Below, piece after piece: positions 35,055-43,717 of a DNA stretch of 64,000 nt (position 1 is the stretch's first letter; every line of letters starts with the position of its first letter). The DNA is taken from assembly GCF_000242455.2 (NCBI RefSeq), contig NC_019892.1, forward strand, positions 1 through 64,000. Direction: 5' to 3'. Source of the stretch: Singulisphaera acidiphila DSM 18658. Its GTDB lineage: Bacteria > Planctomycetota > Planctomycetia > Isosphaerales > Isosphaeraceae. The notes under the pieces were generated by a model. The model ran no database searches and had not been told where the DNA came from. It worked only from the letters and a program-made list of their open reading frames with translations. The position numbers and the translations under genes are program-made.

Positions 35055-35135
35055 TTCTTCTCGAGAGGAAGCGTAGCCATTTTCACTCTTGGCGATTACG
35101 TTTGTTGAAAGCCGACAACAGCGAGTCACCGGGAG

Positions 35136-36200
35136 ATGTCCATGGGCGGCGGGATTTCGAGCACAGCGGACCGGCATCAATTCGCAAGCGACAACTACGC
35201 CGGGGCTTGCCCCGAGGCCTGGCAGGCCATGGCCGAGGCGAACCGAGGGCACGCCCCCGCCTACGGCGACGATGACTGGACCACCCGCGCTTCGGGACTC
35301 CTCCGCGACCTGTTCGAGGTCGATTGCGAGGTCTTCTTCGTCTTCAACGGAACAGCCGCCAACGCCCTGGCCCTGGCCTCGCTCTGCCAGTCCTATCACG
35401 GCATCATCTGCCACGAGCTGGCACACGTCGAGACCGACGAGTGTGGCGCTCCCGAGTTCTTTTCCAACGGCACGAAGCTCCTTCTCGCCCACGGCGAGGC
35501 CGGCCGGGTCAACCCGGACGCCATCCACCAGCTCGTCACCAAACGGAGCGACATCCACTATCCCAAGCCGCGCGTGCTGAGTCTGACCCAGGCCACCGAA
35601 GTCGGCACCGTCTACTCCGTCGCCCAGCTCGAGGCCCTTCAGGAGATGGCCCAGCGCCACGGCCTCCGCATCCACATGGACGGAGCCCGGTTCTCGAACG
35701 CCGTGGCCGCAGCAGGCGTCACTCCCAAAGAACTCACCTGGAAGGTGGGTGTCGACGTCCTCTGCTTCGGCGGCACCAAGATCGGGATGGCGTTCGGCGA
35801 GGCGATCGTCTTCTTCAACCGCGAGCTGGCCCACGAGTTCGCCTACCGCTGCAAGCAGGCGGGTCAACTCGCCTCAAAAATGCGGTTCCTGGCGGCCCAG
35901 TGGGTCGGCATCCTGGAATCGGGAGCCTGGCTGCGCAACGCGGAACAGGCCAATCGGTGCGCCTTGCTGCTGGAGTCACGCCTGCGCGAAATCCCAGGGC
36001 TGGAGATCCTCTGGGACTGTGAAGCAAACGCCGTATTCGTCATGATCCCGGAAGAAATCCGCGACCGGTTGCGGGCGAAAGGCTGGCGATTCTACACCTT
36101 CATCGGCGGGGGCGCTCGGCTAATGTGCTCGTGGGACACCACGGAAGCCGATGTCGAAGCGATCGTTCAGGACATCAAAGAACTTATGAATCAACGCTGA
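35136..36200 (+). CDS. PLP-dependent threonine aldolase-like enzyme
   Basis: A 354-residue fold-type I PLP enzyme of the beta-eliminating lyase/threonine aldolase family. FASDNYAGACPEAWQAM at the N terminus, GTAANALAL, ICHELAHVETDE, the PLP-ring Asp in IHMDGARFSNA and the Schiff-base Lys215 in FGGTKIGM are all present. It should cleave L-threonine or allo-threonine to glycine and acetaldehyde, or act on a related beta-hydroxy amino acid. The ATG two codons downstream (35142) is an alternative start with better ribosome-site spacing. Confidence 0.9.
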   Translation: MSMGGGISSTADRHQFASDNYAGACPEAWQAMAEANRGHAPAYGDDDWTTRASGLLRDLFEVDCEVFFVFNGTAANALALASLCQSYHGIICHELAHVETDECGAPEFFSNGTKLLLAHGEAGRVNPDAIHQLVTKRSDIHYPKPRVLSLTQATEVGTVYSVAQLEALQEMAQRHGLRIHMDGARFSNAVAAAGVTPKELTWKVGVDVLCFGGTKIGMAFGEAIVFFNRELAHEFAYRCKQAGQLASKMRFLAAQWVGILESGAWLRNAEQANRCALLLESRLREIPGLEILWDCEANAVFVMIPEEIRDRLRAKGWRFYTFIGGGARLMCSWDTTEADVEAIVQDIKELMNQR

Positions 36201-36208
36201 ATCGAAGC

Positions 36209-36242
36209 GGGGACACGGGCATCTTTTTCAACCCGTGTCCCC
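36209..36242 (+). terminator. Terminator after the threonine aldolase-like gene
   Basis: GGGGACACGGG (36209-36219) and CCCGTGTCCCC (36232-36242) form a perfect 11-pair stem starting nine bases after the stop codon, with a T-rich 12-base loop. No U-tract follows. Confidence 0.55.
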
Positions 36243-36258
36243 GGAAGATTACCAAAAT

Positions 36259-36456
36259 TCACGAGTTCGCATCACGCCGAGCAAACGGTTCCTTCCAGTC
36301 AAAGATCGGCGGGCAGGTCGCGGCCATCTCCCGGTTGAGCAGCACGAATTCCTTCCAGGCCTCGGGCACATCCTCTTCGTAAAAGATCGCATCGACCGGG
36401 CGCTCGACTTCGCAGGCATCGCAATCGATGCATTCCTCGGGGTCGATATAGAGCAT
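36259..36456 (-). pseudogene. Truncated 7Fe-type ferredoxin remnant
   Basis: The frame encodes 65 residues, MLYIDPEECIDCDACEVERP and on through FYEEDVPEAWKEFVLLN. This matches only the C-terminal half of bacterial [3Fe-4S][4Fe-4S] ferredoxins, normally about 80-110 residues. The first cluster region is missing, although a few in-frame codons upstream (ACFRERE) still align weakly. In the remaining cluster motif CxxCxxCxxxCP the fourth Cys is Arg (codon CGC, one transition from TGC). Truncation plus loss of a ligand argue for a decaying gene, though a shortened functional protein cannot be excluded. Confidence 0.65.
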
Positions 36457-36723
36457 CTGCTCCCTCTCGCGAAAGCAGGCGTTCGCAGTCCGGGCTGGCG
36501 AGGTCCCTTCGCGAGCCCGATCAGGGGCGGCACATCCGGCGTGCTTCGCCCCAACCTTGAATGGGCCGGCGCCGAGGGATTCCCGAGAGTGCCCGTCAGG
36601 CCACTATGAAAGCGGGAATCACCTGGGGTGAATCCACGCGGCATGTTCACGGAGCATGGAAGACGCCTTCCGGCCGGCGACTTCCCCGCGCCGGCCGGAC
36701 GTGCTCGGCGGCCGCCCGCCATG

Positions 36724-37833
36724 TCACCGCGAATGATCCGCCTCTCTCCAAAGCTCGGTGGAGACCAGCGCCACACGGAAGCCCAAGCCCGAGCCTCGCC
36801 CGTTGACCTGCAATGAAAGGCCCGTCGTCGACAGGCACTGGTGGCCCGGTTCATACCAGCAGCCGCCGCGGATTGTCTGCTCCGGAGTCGACTTCTTGAC
36901 GGCAGCAAAGGGACCGCGGGCGAGCCCCGGGCGATTGATCTTGCAACACCACTCCCAGACGTTGCCGTGCATGTCGTGAATGCCCCACGCGTTCCCGGGA
37001 TAGCTGCCGACGGGCTTCGTCAGGCGGAGGAAGGGGCCGGCCGGCGCGTTGTTGAAGGGGACGGCCCCGTCGAAATTCGCCCGGACGCTCCCGAGCTCGT
37101 CGCCAAACGCCGTGGCGGTCGTCGTCCCGGCGCGGCAGGCGAACTCCCATTCCGCCTCGGTCGGCAGCCGGTAGACCCAACCGGGCTCGAGCCGGCCCGC
37201 GTCCCGTTCGATCTCGCTGAGCCGGTAACAGAACTCCTCCGCCTCGCGATAGCTTGTGAAGTAGATGGGATAATCTTGCCCCATCCCGGCGTGGTCGCGA
37301 CGGCTGTTGTCGCCAAGGGGGCGGGGTTGCTTTGGGTCCATCGCCCGCTGCTGCAGGAGCGTCTTGCCCATGACCTGCTGCCACTCATCCTGCGTCACCT
37401 CGAACTTCCCGATCCAAAACCCGCGACTGATGACCACGGGGAATGGTTCACCGTCCAGGTATCTCCCGGAAGGTCCCTTCGGCCCACCTCCCATGAAGAA
37501 CCTCCCCGGAGGACACCAGCAGAGACACATCCTCAGCACGTTCTCGGATCGCTCTTCGCCGGCACGCGACAGCTCGGTCGCGTTGATGGTCATGGGCTGG
37601 CCTTCGGTGATCTGGACGGCGAGCGTCCGCATCGGCGGAAGCGGCTTGAATGGCGGAGGGGCGGGTGGGCGGAAATAGCTACGGACCATGCTGACTGCCA
37701 GAAAGAGCAAGATCCCAGCCAGCCCGCATTGGTAGTGGGGACGCAAACCAAACCGGCGCTTTTCGGGTGGGCGTCGCACGGGCCACACTCTCGTTCCAGG
37801 TCCGATCGGAAACATGGGAGTATCTGTCGCCAT
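36724..37833 (-). CDS. Membrane-anchored FGE-sulfatase (SUMF1) domain protein
   Basis: A 369-residue protein. One membrane helix (CGLAGILLFLAVSMV, about 36-50) precedes a formylglycine-generating-enzyme fold: FFMGGGPKGPSGR, ISRGFWIGKFEVTQDEWQQVMG, YRLPTEAEWEFACRAGT, MHGNVWEWCCK and GLGFRVAL. True enzymes convert a sulfatase Cys to formylglycine with two active-site cysteines; many bacterial relatives are non-enzymatic binding domains. The C-terminal GGCWYEPGHQCLST retains two cysteines, so activity cannot be judged. No sulfatase gene is nearby; a kinase fragment lies just upstream. Confidence 0.85.
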   Translation of the reverse strand: MATDTPMFPIGPGTRVWPVRRPPEKRRFGLRPHYQCGLAGILLFLAVSMVRSYFRPPAPPPFKPLPPMRTLAVQITEGQPMTINATELSRAGEERSENVLRMCLCWCPPGRFFMGGGPKGPSGRYLDGEPFPVVISRGFWIGKFEVTQDEWQQVMGKTLLQQRAMDPKQPRPLGDNSRRDHAGMGQDYPIYFTSYREAEEFCYRLSEIERDAGRLEPGWVYRLPTEAEWEFACRAGTTTATAFGDELGSVRANFDGAVPFNNAPAGPFLRLTKPVGSYPGNAWGIHDMHGNVWEWCCKINRPGLARGPFAAVKKSTPEQTIRGGCWYEPGHQCLSTTGLSLQVNGRGSGLGFRVALVSTELWREADHSR

Positions 37834-38074
37834 GCTAATTCAACCTGATCCAACAGAGGAGTTCCAGAACCGAATGGGATGAGTGCGTCATTTGGCCCGA
37901 GTCTCGCGCGATCGGCACATCGCGTTCAGATCGGGCGAGACCGTGCTCACAGTCACACCTCCTCGGCCGCCTCGCCCGGCCGTACGAGTACGATCGCAAA
38001 CTCCACGGCTCACCTCTCCCCTCCGTCGCTCCCACCCCTCGATCGCCAGGCCGGAAGACACACCATGGACGGCT

Positions 38075-38386
38075 GAAGTCGAAGGAACCGCTCCCTTCAT
38101 GGCTCCCGAGCAGGTAGCCCGAAGCTGGGGGCCGATCGATCCGCGAACGGATATCTACGGCCTCGGTGCAGTCCTCTTTACGCTGCTGACAGGGCGGCCA
38201 CCGATCCTCGGCCGGCGCTTGCCTGACATTCTCGCTCAGGTCGTTGCGGGCACGCCGGTCGTTGCGGCGATTGATGGCTGCCGGGAACGTCCAGTACGAA
38301 ACCATCATGGGCCCGATGGCGACGGGGTTTCCTCGGACACGAGCGACGTGGACACCTACGGCTGGGCCATCCCACGCGAGAATTGA
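38075..38386 (+). pseudogene. Fragment of a Hanks-type Ser/Thr protein kinase
   Basis: From 38075 to about 38263 the frame encodes the activation-segment end and the helical lobe of a protein kinase: GTAPFMAPEQVARS, DPRTDIYGLGAVLFTLLTGRPP and DILAQVVAGTPVV. The glycine loop, catalytic Lys and HRD loop are absent upstream, and similarity ends after GTPVV. Length is far below a kinase domain (about 270 residues). It reads as a relic of a larger kinase gene. Confidence 0.7.
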
Positions 38387-38467
38387 GCGGCCGGTCGGGA
38401 GCAGGCTCCCGTCCGGCCCTTGGCGAACGCGCGTTGATGCGTGCAGAGCGAGTGACCGTGGGAAGAG

Positions 38468-40588
38468 TCACAGATCGATTACGCCAGCAGCTACCAATGA
38501 GGCGAAGTCGGCGATCAACCCTAACCCAGAGGCGCGGAGGATGACCGACTGACCGTCTCGCTCAACACGCAATCCATTAAGCAGATCGGCATACATCTTT
38601 CGAGCTCGATCATGATCCTTACCAGCCGGGGCACCGGGGGCAGGTTGGCTCGCCTCCTGACGAAGTGTCGAGAGAAGCGTTCGGGTCTCGCGGACGTTCG
38701 ACTCGCTTGCACCGGCCTCGGAGAAGGTCGCGACGACGTTGAACGCGATCGCATCGCCGTTATCGAGGCCGAATGTCCAAAGCCCGGCGTGCTTGAACGG
38801 GCTCGCGATATCGATCCCGTTGGAATCGGCGTCCTGGAGACATTTCCCCAGGAGCCCATCACGGCTATCAAACGCAGCAACAAAAAGCCCACGGAGCGAA
38901 CGATCCCAGTCCTTCATCTTCGCAAACATCGGTGGAGTTGAAGTCTGACGACGCAAAAGCTGCAGCATTCGCTTCTCGCCAGCGAAGACGATCGTCCGGT
39001 CATCGGAACAGTGGAAGCAAACGTCTGGCCCGAGTGCAGGCATATTCAACTTGTAATAGACACGGTCTCCTTCACGTGCCTCGGTCAACTCTTTCGTAAA
39101 GACACGAAAGAGCCTCACCCAATCGAAAGGCTCGGTGGTCCGGGCCGAGACCACGTCACCGAGCATGAATCTCCAACGCGGCCTCTCAAGGCTGGACTGT
39201 GTAATCGTCATGACGCTCATCATCTGCTCAACCATTTCGACCCGAGGAGAGCCCAGCCCAGGTTTGGCGGGGTCAAACCCGAACGCGTTCGCGGCTTTCG
39301 ACCATTGCTGGGCAATCAGCAGATTCAGCATGGTGCGGTAAGCACCCATGCCAGCTCGACCGAACATGGCCGCCGGTCGGAGCGCCACAAAGCCCTGAGC
39401 GTTCTCGGGAAGGTACGTCAAGTCGAAGGGCTCGCCCTGAACCTTGAACGTGTCGTCCGATTGAGGCACCCGCTTTACCGTCTTGACCTCATCGTCCACC
39501 TTGTCGGTGTCATCACCTCGGGCCGGCCCCTGGAGAGTCAAGACACCAGCGGTGACGACCAGCAACAGCAAGGCCGAAACGCCCCGCCGCAGCGATGACC
39601 ACGACCGATCTGTCGACAAGCTTTCATCACGTAACATAGCGATCCTCCTGATCAAATTCCCCTTCACCGGCAAGAACGACCTCGCCGGCCAGCACGGAAT
39701 CCGTCCGTCCTGCCGCAGCGCCAGCCGCGACAGCGAAAGCAAGTAACGCGCTCTTCCTCCCGCGAACCGAGCACCCAGGGCATCAGCCGCCAGCTCCTGT
39801 TCCCACTGGAGCCGCGTCGCCAGCCAGTGGATCAGGGGGTGATAGAAGTGAATCGCCAGGGCGAGCCGGGCCACCACTCCCGTCGCATAATCAGACCGGC
39901 AAACGTGCGCAAGTTCGTGAGCAAGAACCGCCCGACGCTCGGGCTTGTCCCACGACCGCCAGTCGTCCGGCAAGAGCACAAACACCCGCCGCCAACCCGC
40001 CGTCGCCGGGGTCGTCAGCTCAGGGGCCTCGCGAAGCGAGACACGACGACGGCACCCCAGCAACCCTCGCAACTCCTCAATCAGGTCGTTCAGTTCCGGG
40101 TCGTCCACCGGCCGCGACCGCCGCACACACCGATGGACAGCCCAGAGACCGATCAGCAGATGGAGCAGGCCCACCCCCGTCCCCGTCAGGGCCACGACCG
40201 CCAGCGCACTCCCCCAGGGCCGACAACGCGCCGCGGGCACCGCCGCCGTCGTCTCAAGCCGATTCCAAACATCCCAGAACATCGCGATCGTCCAGCCGGT
40301 TCTAACCCCTTCGTCCCAGCGAGGCTCGCCCGGAGGAGCTTCGCGGCAACTCGCGATCGCGACGGACTCCGCCGGTATTGCCCTGGGGATCGTGGGCAAG
40401 GTCACCTCGGCTAAAGCCGTGAACGTCAACAGGCTGATCGCCACGACCAGGCCGAGACTCAACGACCCGACCCACGCGCCCGAATCCGGGCTACGTCGGG
40501 ACGCCAGCACATAGAGAACAACAGCCGGAATTAACAGCAGAGAGACCTGGACCGCACACCAGGCCAACGCGAGACCCAGGTCGTTCAT
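38468..40588 (-). CDS. BlaR1/MecR1-like M56 membrane metallopeptidase
   Basis: A 706-residue protein. The N-terminal half holds several membrane helices and an M56 peptidase domain with zinc motif HELAH (about 223-227) and the downstream EQELAAD. A further helix (GVSALLLLVVTAGVLTL) leads to a large extracytoplasmic domain of about 330 residues that starts YLPENAQGFVALRPAAMFG; this is unlike the penicillin-binding sensor of BlaR1. The stop of the BlaI-like repressor overlaps its start by four bases. By analogy, signal binding outside triggers proteolysis that inactivates the repressor. The signal is unknown. Confidence 0.86.
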   Translation of the reverse strand: MNDLGLALAWCAVQVSLLLIPAVVLYVLASRRSPDSGAWVGSLSLGLVVAISLLTFTALAEVTLPTIPRAIPAESVAIASCREAPPGEPRWDEGVRTGWTIAMFWDVWNRLETTAAVPAARCRPWGSALAVVALTGTGVGLLHLLIGLWAVHRCVRRSRPVDDPELNDLIEELRGLLGCRRRVSLREAPELTTPATAGWRRVFVLLPDDWRSWDKPERRAVLAHELAHVCRSDYATGVVARLALAIHFYHPLIHWLATRLQWEQELAADALGARFAGGRARYLLSLSRLALRQDGRIPCWPARSFLPVKGNLIRRIAMLRDESLSTDRSWSSLRRGVSALLLLVVTAGVLTLQGPARGDDTDKVDDEVKTVKRVPQSDDTFKVQGEPFDLTYLPENAQGFVALRPAAMFGRAGMGAYRTMLNLLIAQQWSKAANAFGFDPAKPGLGSPRVEMVEQMMSVMTITQSSLERPRWRFMLGDVVSARTTEPFDWVRLFRVFTKELTEAREGDRVYYKLNMPALGPDVCFHCSDDRTIVFAGEKRMLQLLRRQTSTPPMFAKMKDWDRSLRGLFVAAFDSRDGLLGKCLQDADSNGIDIASPFKHAGLWTFGLDNGDAIAFNVVATFSEAGASESNVRETRTLLSTLRQEASQPAPGAPAGKDHDRARKMYADLLNGLRVERDGQSVILRASGLGLIADFASLVAAGVIDL

Positions 40589-40968
40589 CGGTCTTGCTCC
40601 TTCAAGATCCGTTCGAGCAGGCTCCGCTCCTCGGACGTAAGCGTCCGTTGCTCCACCAGTTGCTTCAAGAGCTGGGCCCGCGAGCCCCGGAAGACGCGCT
40701 GGAGCAGATCGCCCAGGAGCCGACCCGAGACATCTTCATACGAGCGGGCCGCTTTGTAACAGAACGGCCGTTCTTCGTTGAGCTGGTGGAGGAAACCCTT
40801 ATCGGCCAGCCCTCGGATCAGGTTGGCGATCGTCGTATACGTCCGATCCAGCCCCGAGGCCGCCAGCCGGTCCCGAGTCTCCGCCGCCGTCCCCTCGCCA
40901 TGCCGCCAGAACACGTGCATGACTTCCAGTTCCCGCTCCGTCAGGTCCTTTGCAGGCGGACGTCCCAT
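40585..40968 (-). CDS. BlaI/MecI/CopY-type repressor
   Basis: A 127-residue winged-helix repressor: LTERELEVMHVFWRHGEGTAAE, LDRTYTTIANLIRGLADKGFLHQ and a C-terminal dimerisation helix pair. The ATG at 40968 is preferred over a longer frame because GGAGGG precedes it and it gives the family start. It overlaps the M56 peptidase gene by four bases. Two overlapping palindromes sit 20-40 bases upstream, consistent with autoregulation. Confidence 0.9.
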   Translation of the reverse strand: MGRPPAKDLTERELEVMHVFWRHGEGTAAETRDRLAASGLDRTYTTIANLIRGLADKGFLHQLNEERPFCYKAARSYEDVSGRLLGDLLQRVFRGSRAQLLKQLVEQRTLTSEERSLLERILKEQDR

Positions 40969-40988
40969 GTCGGGCCCTCCCTTGGCCG

Positions 40989-41008
40989 ATTTGGTATTCC
41001 AAATTTGG
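40989..41008 (-). promoter_or_regulatory. Candidate operator of the BlaI-like repressor
   Basis: Two perfect palindromes overlap: ATTTGG-TATT-CCAAAT (40989-41004) and CCAAATTTGG (40999-41008). They start 21 bases before the repressor ATG, in the expected promoter zone. The sequence differs from the TACANNTGTA boxes of classical BlaI, so specificity would be its own. Confidence 0.6.
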
Positions 41009-41148
41009 TTTTCACAATCTAACGACGATCGCGGTTCTGTCAACGCGACTTGACTGCGTTAGCGATCTGATCTCGAGATTTCAACGGACGCTTTCCGTTG
41101 AGCGGGCACAGCCCGTCAGCTTCGCGGACTCGGCTCACTTCAAAGAAG

Positions 41149-41173
41149 GCGGGGAGCGATCTCCGCTCCCCGC
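41149..41173 (-). terminator. Terminator after aldo/keto reductase (2)
   Basis: GCGGGGAGCG (41149-41158) and CGCTCCCCGC (41164-41173) form a perfect 10-pair stem with a 5-base loop, about 40 bases beyond the stop of the minus-strand reductase; CTTCTTTG follows in that direction. Confidence 0.6.
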
Positions 41174-41211
41174 TCGTTTTCAAACGACCGAAGGATCGAT
41201 CAAACCGGGGC

Positions 41212-42456
41212 TCAGGCCAGGTGCCGATTCACTTCGGGCAAGAGCTTGGCGAAGTCGAGCTTGCCGGGGCAGGCTTCTCGAGCGGCTTCGAGGTCGGCGC
41301 CCGCCCAGTCGCGAGCCGCGTCGGTCATGTCGGCGAACTGGCGGCGGGCCTCGGCGCGATGGCCGTGGTGCTCGTGGTAGGTCAGGAACCGGGTCAGATT
41401 GCCGAGCTCGGCCTGGGTGCCGGCGGCGACCGAGCAGCGACCGTCGCAGTCGGCGCAGAGGGTCTGGCCGGAGGCGAGAACGGCGTCGCGAAGTTGGAGG
41501 ATGTCAGTCGTCTTGACGGGTTCAAATCGGCGGGCGGCGTCGGTGTTCTCGCGGATCTGGTCGGTGTTCTTCATCGAGACGCACGAGGCGCTGATGCGTT
41601 CATCGGTCCAGATTGCGTGCAGGAGCCCCTGGAACGGGGTCAGGTTACGTTCAGCGAGCATCGGCACCTTGCGCTGAACGTCGTCGAGGATGTTCCCGTT
41701 GTACTTGTCGCCAAACCGCTTACCGGCGATCTGCTTCATCGTGATCAGGCCGATCCCCTTCTTCCAACAGGCGTCCAGCGCCTTGTTGAGGGGCGAGTCC
41801 TTGTCGAGCCAAGGGGAGTACTGAAGCATGATCGCGTCGACGATCCCGCCATCGGCGGCGGCCTGGATGATCTGGGCGCGGTCCTTGTGGTGCGTCGAGA
41901 AGCCAACGAATTTGGCCTTGCCCGACTTCCGAATCGCCTCGGCCGTCTCCTTGAACTCCTGGCTCTTCACGAAGTTCATGGCATCATCAAGACTGTGTTC
42001 ATCTCCCAGGCCGTGGATAAAAAAGAGGTCTATGTAGTCGGTGCCAAGGCTCGCCAGCCGCTCATCAACCATCTTCATCATCTCGCCAGGACCTTTGGGC
42101 ATGTCCTTGGTGACGAGGAAAATCTGTTTGCGGATCTCGGGGACCTGCTCGAACCACTTCTTGAAGGCGGGCTCGGTGCCATAGACCTTGGCGGTGTCGA
42201 AGACGCGGATACCACTGGCGAAGGCCGCCCGGAAGAGGCGGTCGAGGCTCTCGCTCCGCACGGCCCCTTGATCCAGCAAGGTGATGTTGACCCCTGTTTT
42301 GCCCAGCGGACGCGTGGGCATCGCCCCGGTCTTGGCGGCTGCGTCCTGGGCCGAGGCCGTAGGGGCCAAGCTCATGGCCGAGGCCGTGGCGAGCGCTCCA
42401 GTGGTCTGGAGGAACGTTCGCCGGTTGGTGCTGCTGTCCATCTCTTCGTAGGCCAT
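41212..42456 (-). CDS. Tat-exported aldo/keto reductase (2) with C-terminal Cys cluster
   Basis: A 414-residue protein. The Tat signal is NRRTFLQTTGALATASAMSLA. The barrel has the catalytic tetrad in FDTAKVYG, LVTKDM and FIHGLG. Beyond the usual barrel a C-terminal domain of about 90 residues contains CADCDGRC and later EACPGKLDF, four cysteines that could ligate an iron-sulfur cluster as in ferredoxin-like-tailed reductases. The order CxxCxxxC...CP differs slightly from a canonical ferredoxin motif. It is larger than, and not a close copy of, the reductase at 29 kb. Confidence 0.87.
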   Translation of the reverse strand: MAYEEMDSSTNRRTFLQTTGALATASAMSLAPTASAQDAAAKTGAMPTRPLGKTGVNITLLDQGAVRSESLDRLFRAAFASGIRVFDTAKVYGTEPAFKKWFEQVPEIRKQIFLVTKDMPKGPGEMMKMVDERLASLGTDYIDLFFIHGLGDEHSLDDAMNFVKSQEFKETAEAIRKSGKAKFVGFSTHHKDRAQIIQAAADGGIVDAIMLQYSPWLDKDSPLNKALDACWKKGIGLITMKQIAGKRFGDKYNGNILDDVQRKVPMLAERNLTPFQGLLHAIWTDERISASCVSMKNTDQIRENTDAARRFEPVKTTDILQLRDAVLASGQTLCADCDGRCSVAAGTQAELGNLTRFLTYHEHHGHRAEARRQFADMTDAARDWAGADLEAAREACPGKLDFAKLLPEVNRHLA

Positions 42457-42751
42457 TGGTTCTCGACTCCTCGTAGGACGGGTCGTTCAACGCAACGGCC
42501 CGTGGGTGATGGAAGGAACGCGCCCAAACAACTGGCAATGATGGATGCGAGGCAAATCTCGGTGGGAACGAACCAGGAACGGATTCCCGGTCGGTTCCCA
42601 GATGACGCCAGGCCGTTATCTTACCACCGGGCAGGAGCAACGGAAGCCGGGCGGCGTGGAGTTTTAGCAGGGGAAGGCCACCGACGCTCGCAAAGCCGAG
42701 GGGCTCCACATCGCCGGGGACGCCTCGGACATCAGCATGTCGAGCGCCGCG

Positions 42752-43645
42752 TCAGCCGTGGCGAAAGGCTCGGTCGCGGCGATCATCTCGCGCCCGGCCG
42801 CGAACCAGGTCGCCAGGAGTCACTCCCAGCAGCTTGCGAACGTGGTGATGAAGGTGAGACTGGCTCGAGAAGCCAACGCTCGCCGCCACCTGGGCGATGC
42901 CAAGACCATCACCCAAGAGGTCCCGGGCCCGCTCCACGCGGCGGCGAATGACCTGCTGGTGAGGCGTCGTTCCCGTGGCGGCCCGAAACTGGCGGATGAA
43001 GTGGTAAGGACTGCGACGGACGAGGGCGGCAAGCCGCTCCACGGACAAATCCGCGTCGATATGCTTCTCGATATGCCGCATCACCTGGCCCAATTCATCC
43101 TCCGAGAGACCCGCTTGCCGTGGCGCCGGCTCGTGGTCCTCGCCGGCATAATCCCGCAACAAATGAACGGCCAAGGCCGTGCCGAGCGAACTGGCAAGCA
43201 ACCCTCGACCGGCCCCGGTATCTTGTGACTCGTCGGCGAGCTTCCGGACGACCCCTTCGACAAAAGGGTCGCCGGGTAATGCCGTTGGACGAAGCCATCT
43301 CCCTCCCAGGCCCATCTGGCCCGCGACCCGACTCAGGAAGGTGGTCGAGAGTTGTACGGAGATCGACTGAAACGGCGACGGCCGACACACCTCGATCGAG
43401 ACCAGCGCAGGCCAGATGATCACATGGCCCACCGCCAGCCCGGAGAACACCCGTTCGTCGCCAAAGTGCCACTCGAAACTTCCAGGATTCGAAAGAATCA
43501 GTGTAACTTGATGAAAACCGTGAGCGTGCCGATCATGGTTGGGGACGCCCCGCCCATCGGTCTTCGGCCTCCAAAGCGCAATGCCATCGGTGAGGAGGTC
43601 GTCTCCCGTTCCCATTTCCACAATTTCCATGGGCTTATTCATCAT
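42752..43645 (-). CDS. AraC-family transcriptional regulator
   Basis: A 297-residue regulator. The N-terminal cupin-like sensing domain (HAHGFHQVTLILSNPG, about 42-57) precedes the double helix-turn-helix: LSVERLAALVRRSPYHFIRQFRAATGTTPHQQVIRRRVERA and IAQVAASVGFSSQSHLHHHVRKLLGVTPGDL. The DNA-binding half is near canonical. No target is obvious; an aldo/keto reductase lies downstream and a CGNR regulator upstream on the same strand. Confidence 0.92.
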   Translation of the reverse strand: MMNKPMEIVEMGTGDDLLTDGIALWRPKTDGRGVPNHDRHAHGFHQVTLILSNPGSFEWHFGDERVFSGLAVGHVIIWPALVSIEVCRPSPFQSISVQLSTTFLSRVAGQMGLGGRWLRPTALPGDPFVEGVVRKLADESQDTGAGRGLLASSLGTALAVHLLRDYAGEDHEPAPRQAGLSEDELGQVMRHIEKHIDADLSVERLAALVRRSPYHFIRQFRAATGTTPHQQVIRRRVERARDLLGDGLGIAQVAASVGFSSQSHLHHHVRKLLGVTPGDLVRGRARDDRRDRAFRHG

Positions 43646-43717
43646 CCGCCCTCATTTTATCGTTTGTTTAAAAGGGTCGGCTCTCACGCGCCGGAACGAC
43701 GGAGGAGAATTGGGGCC

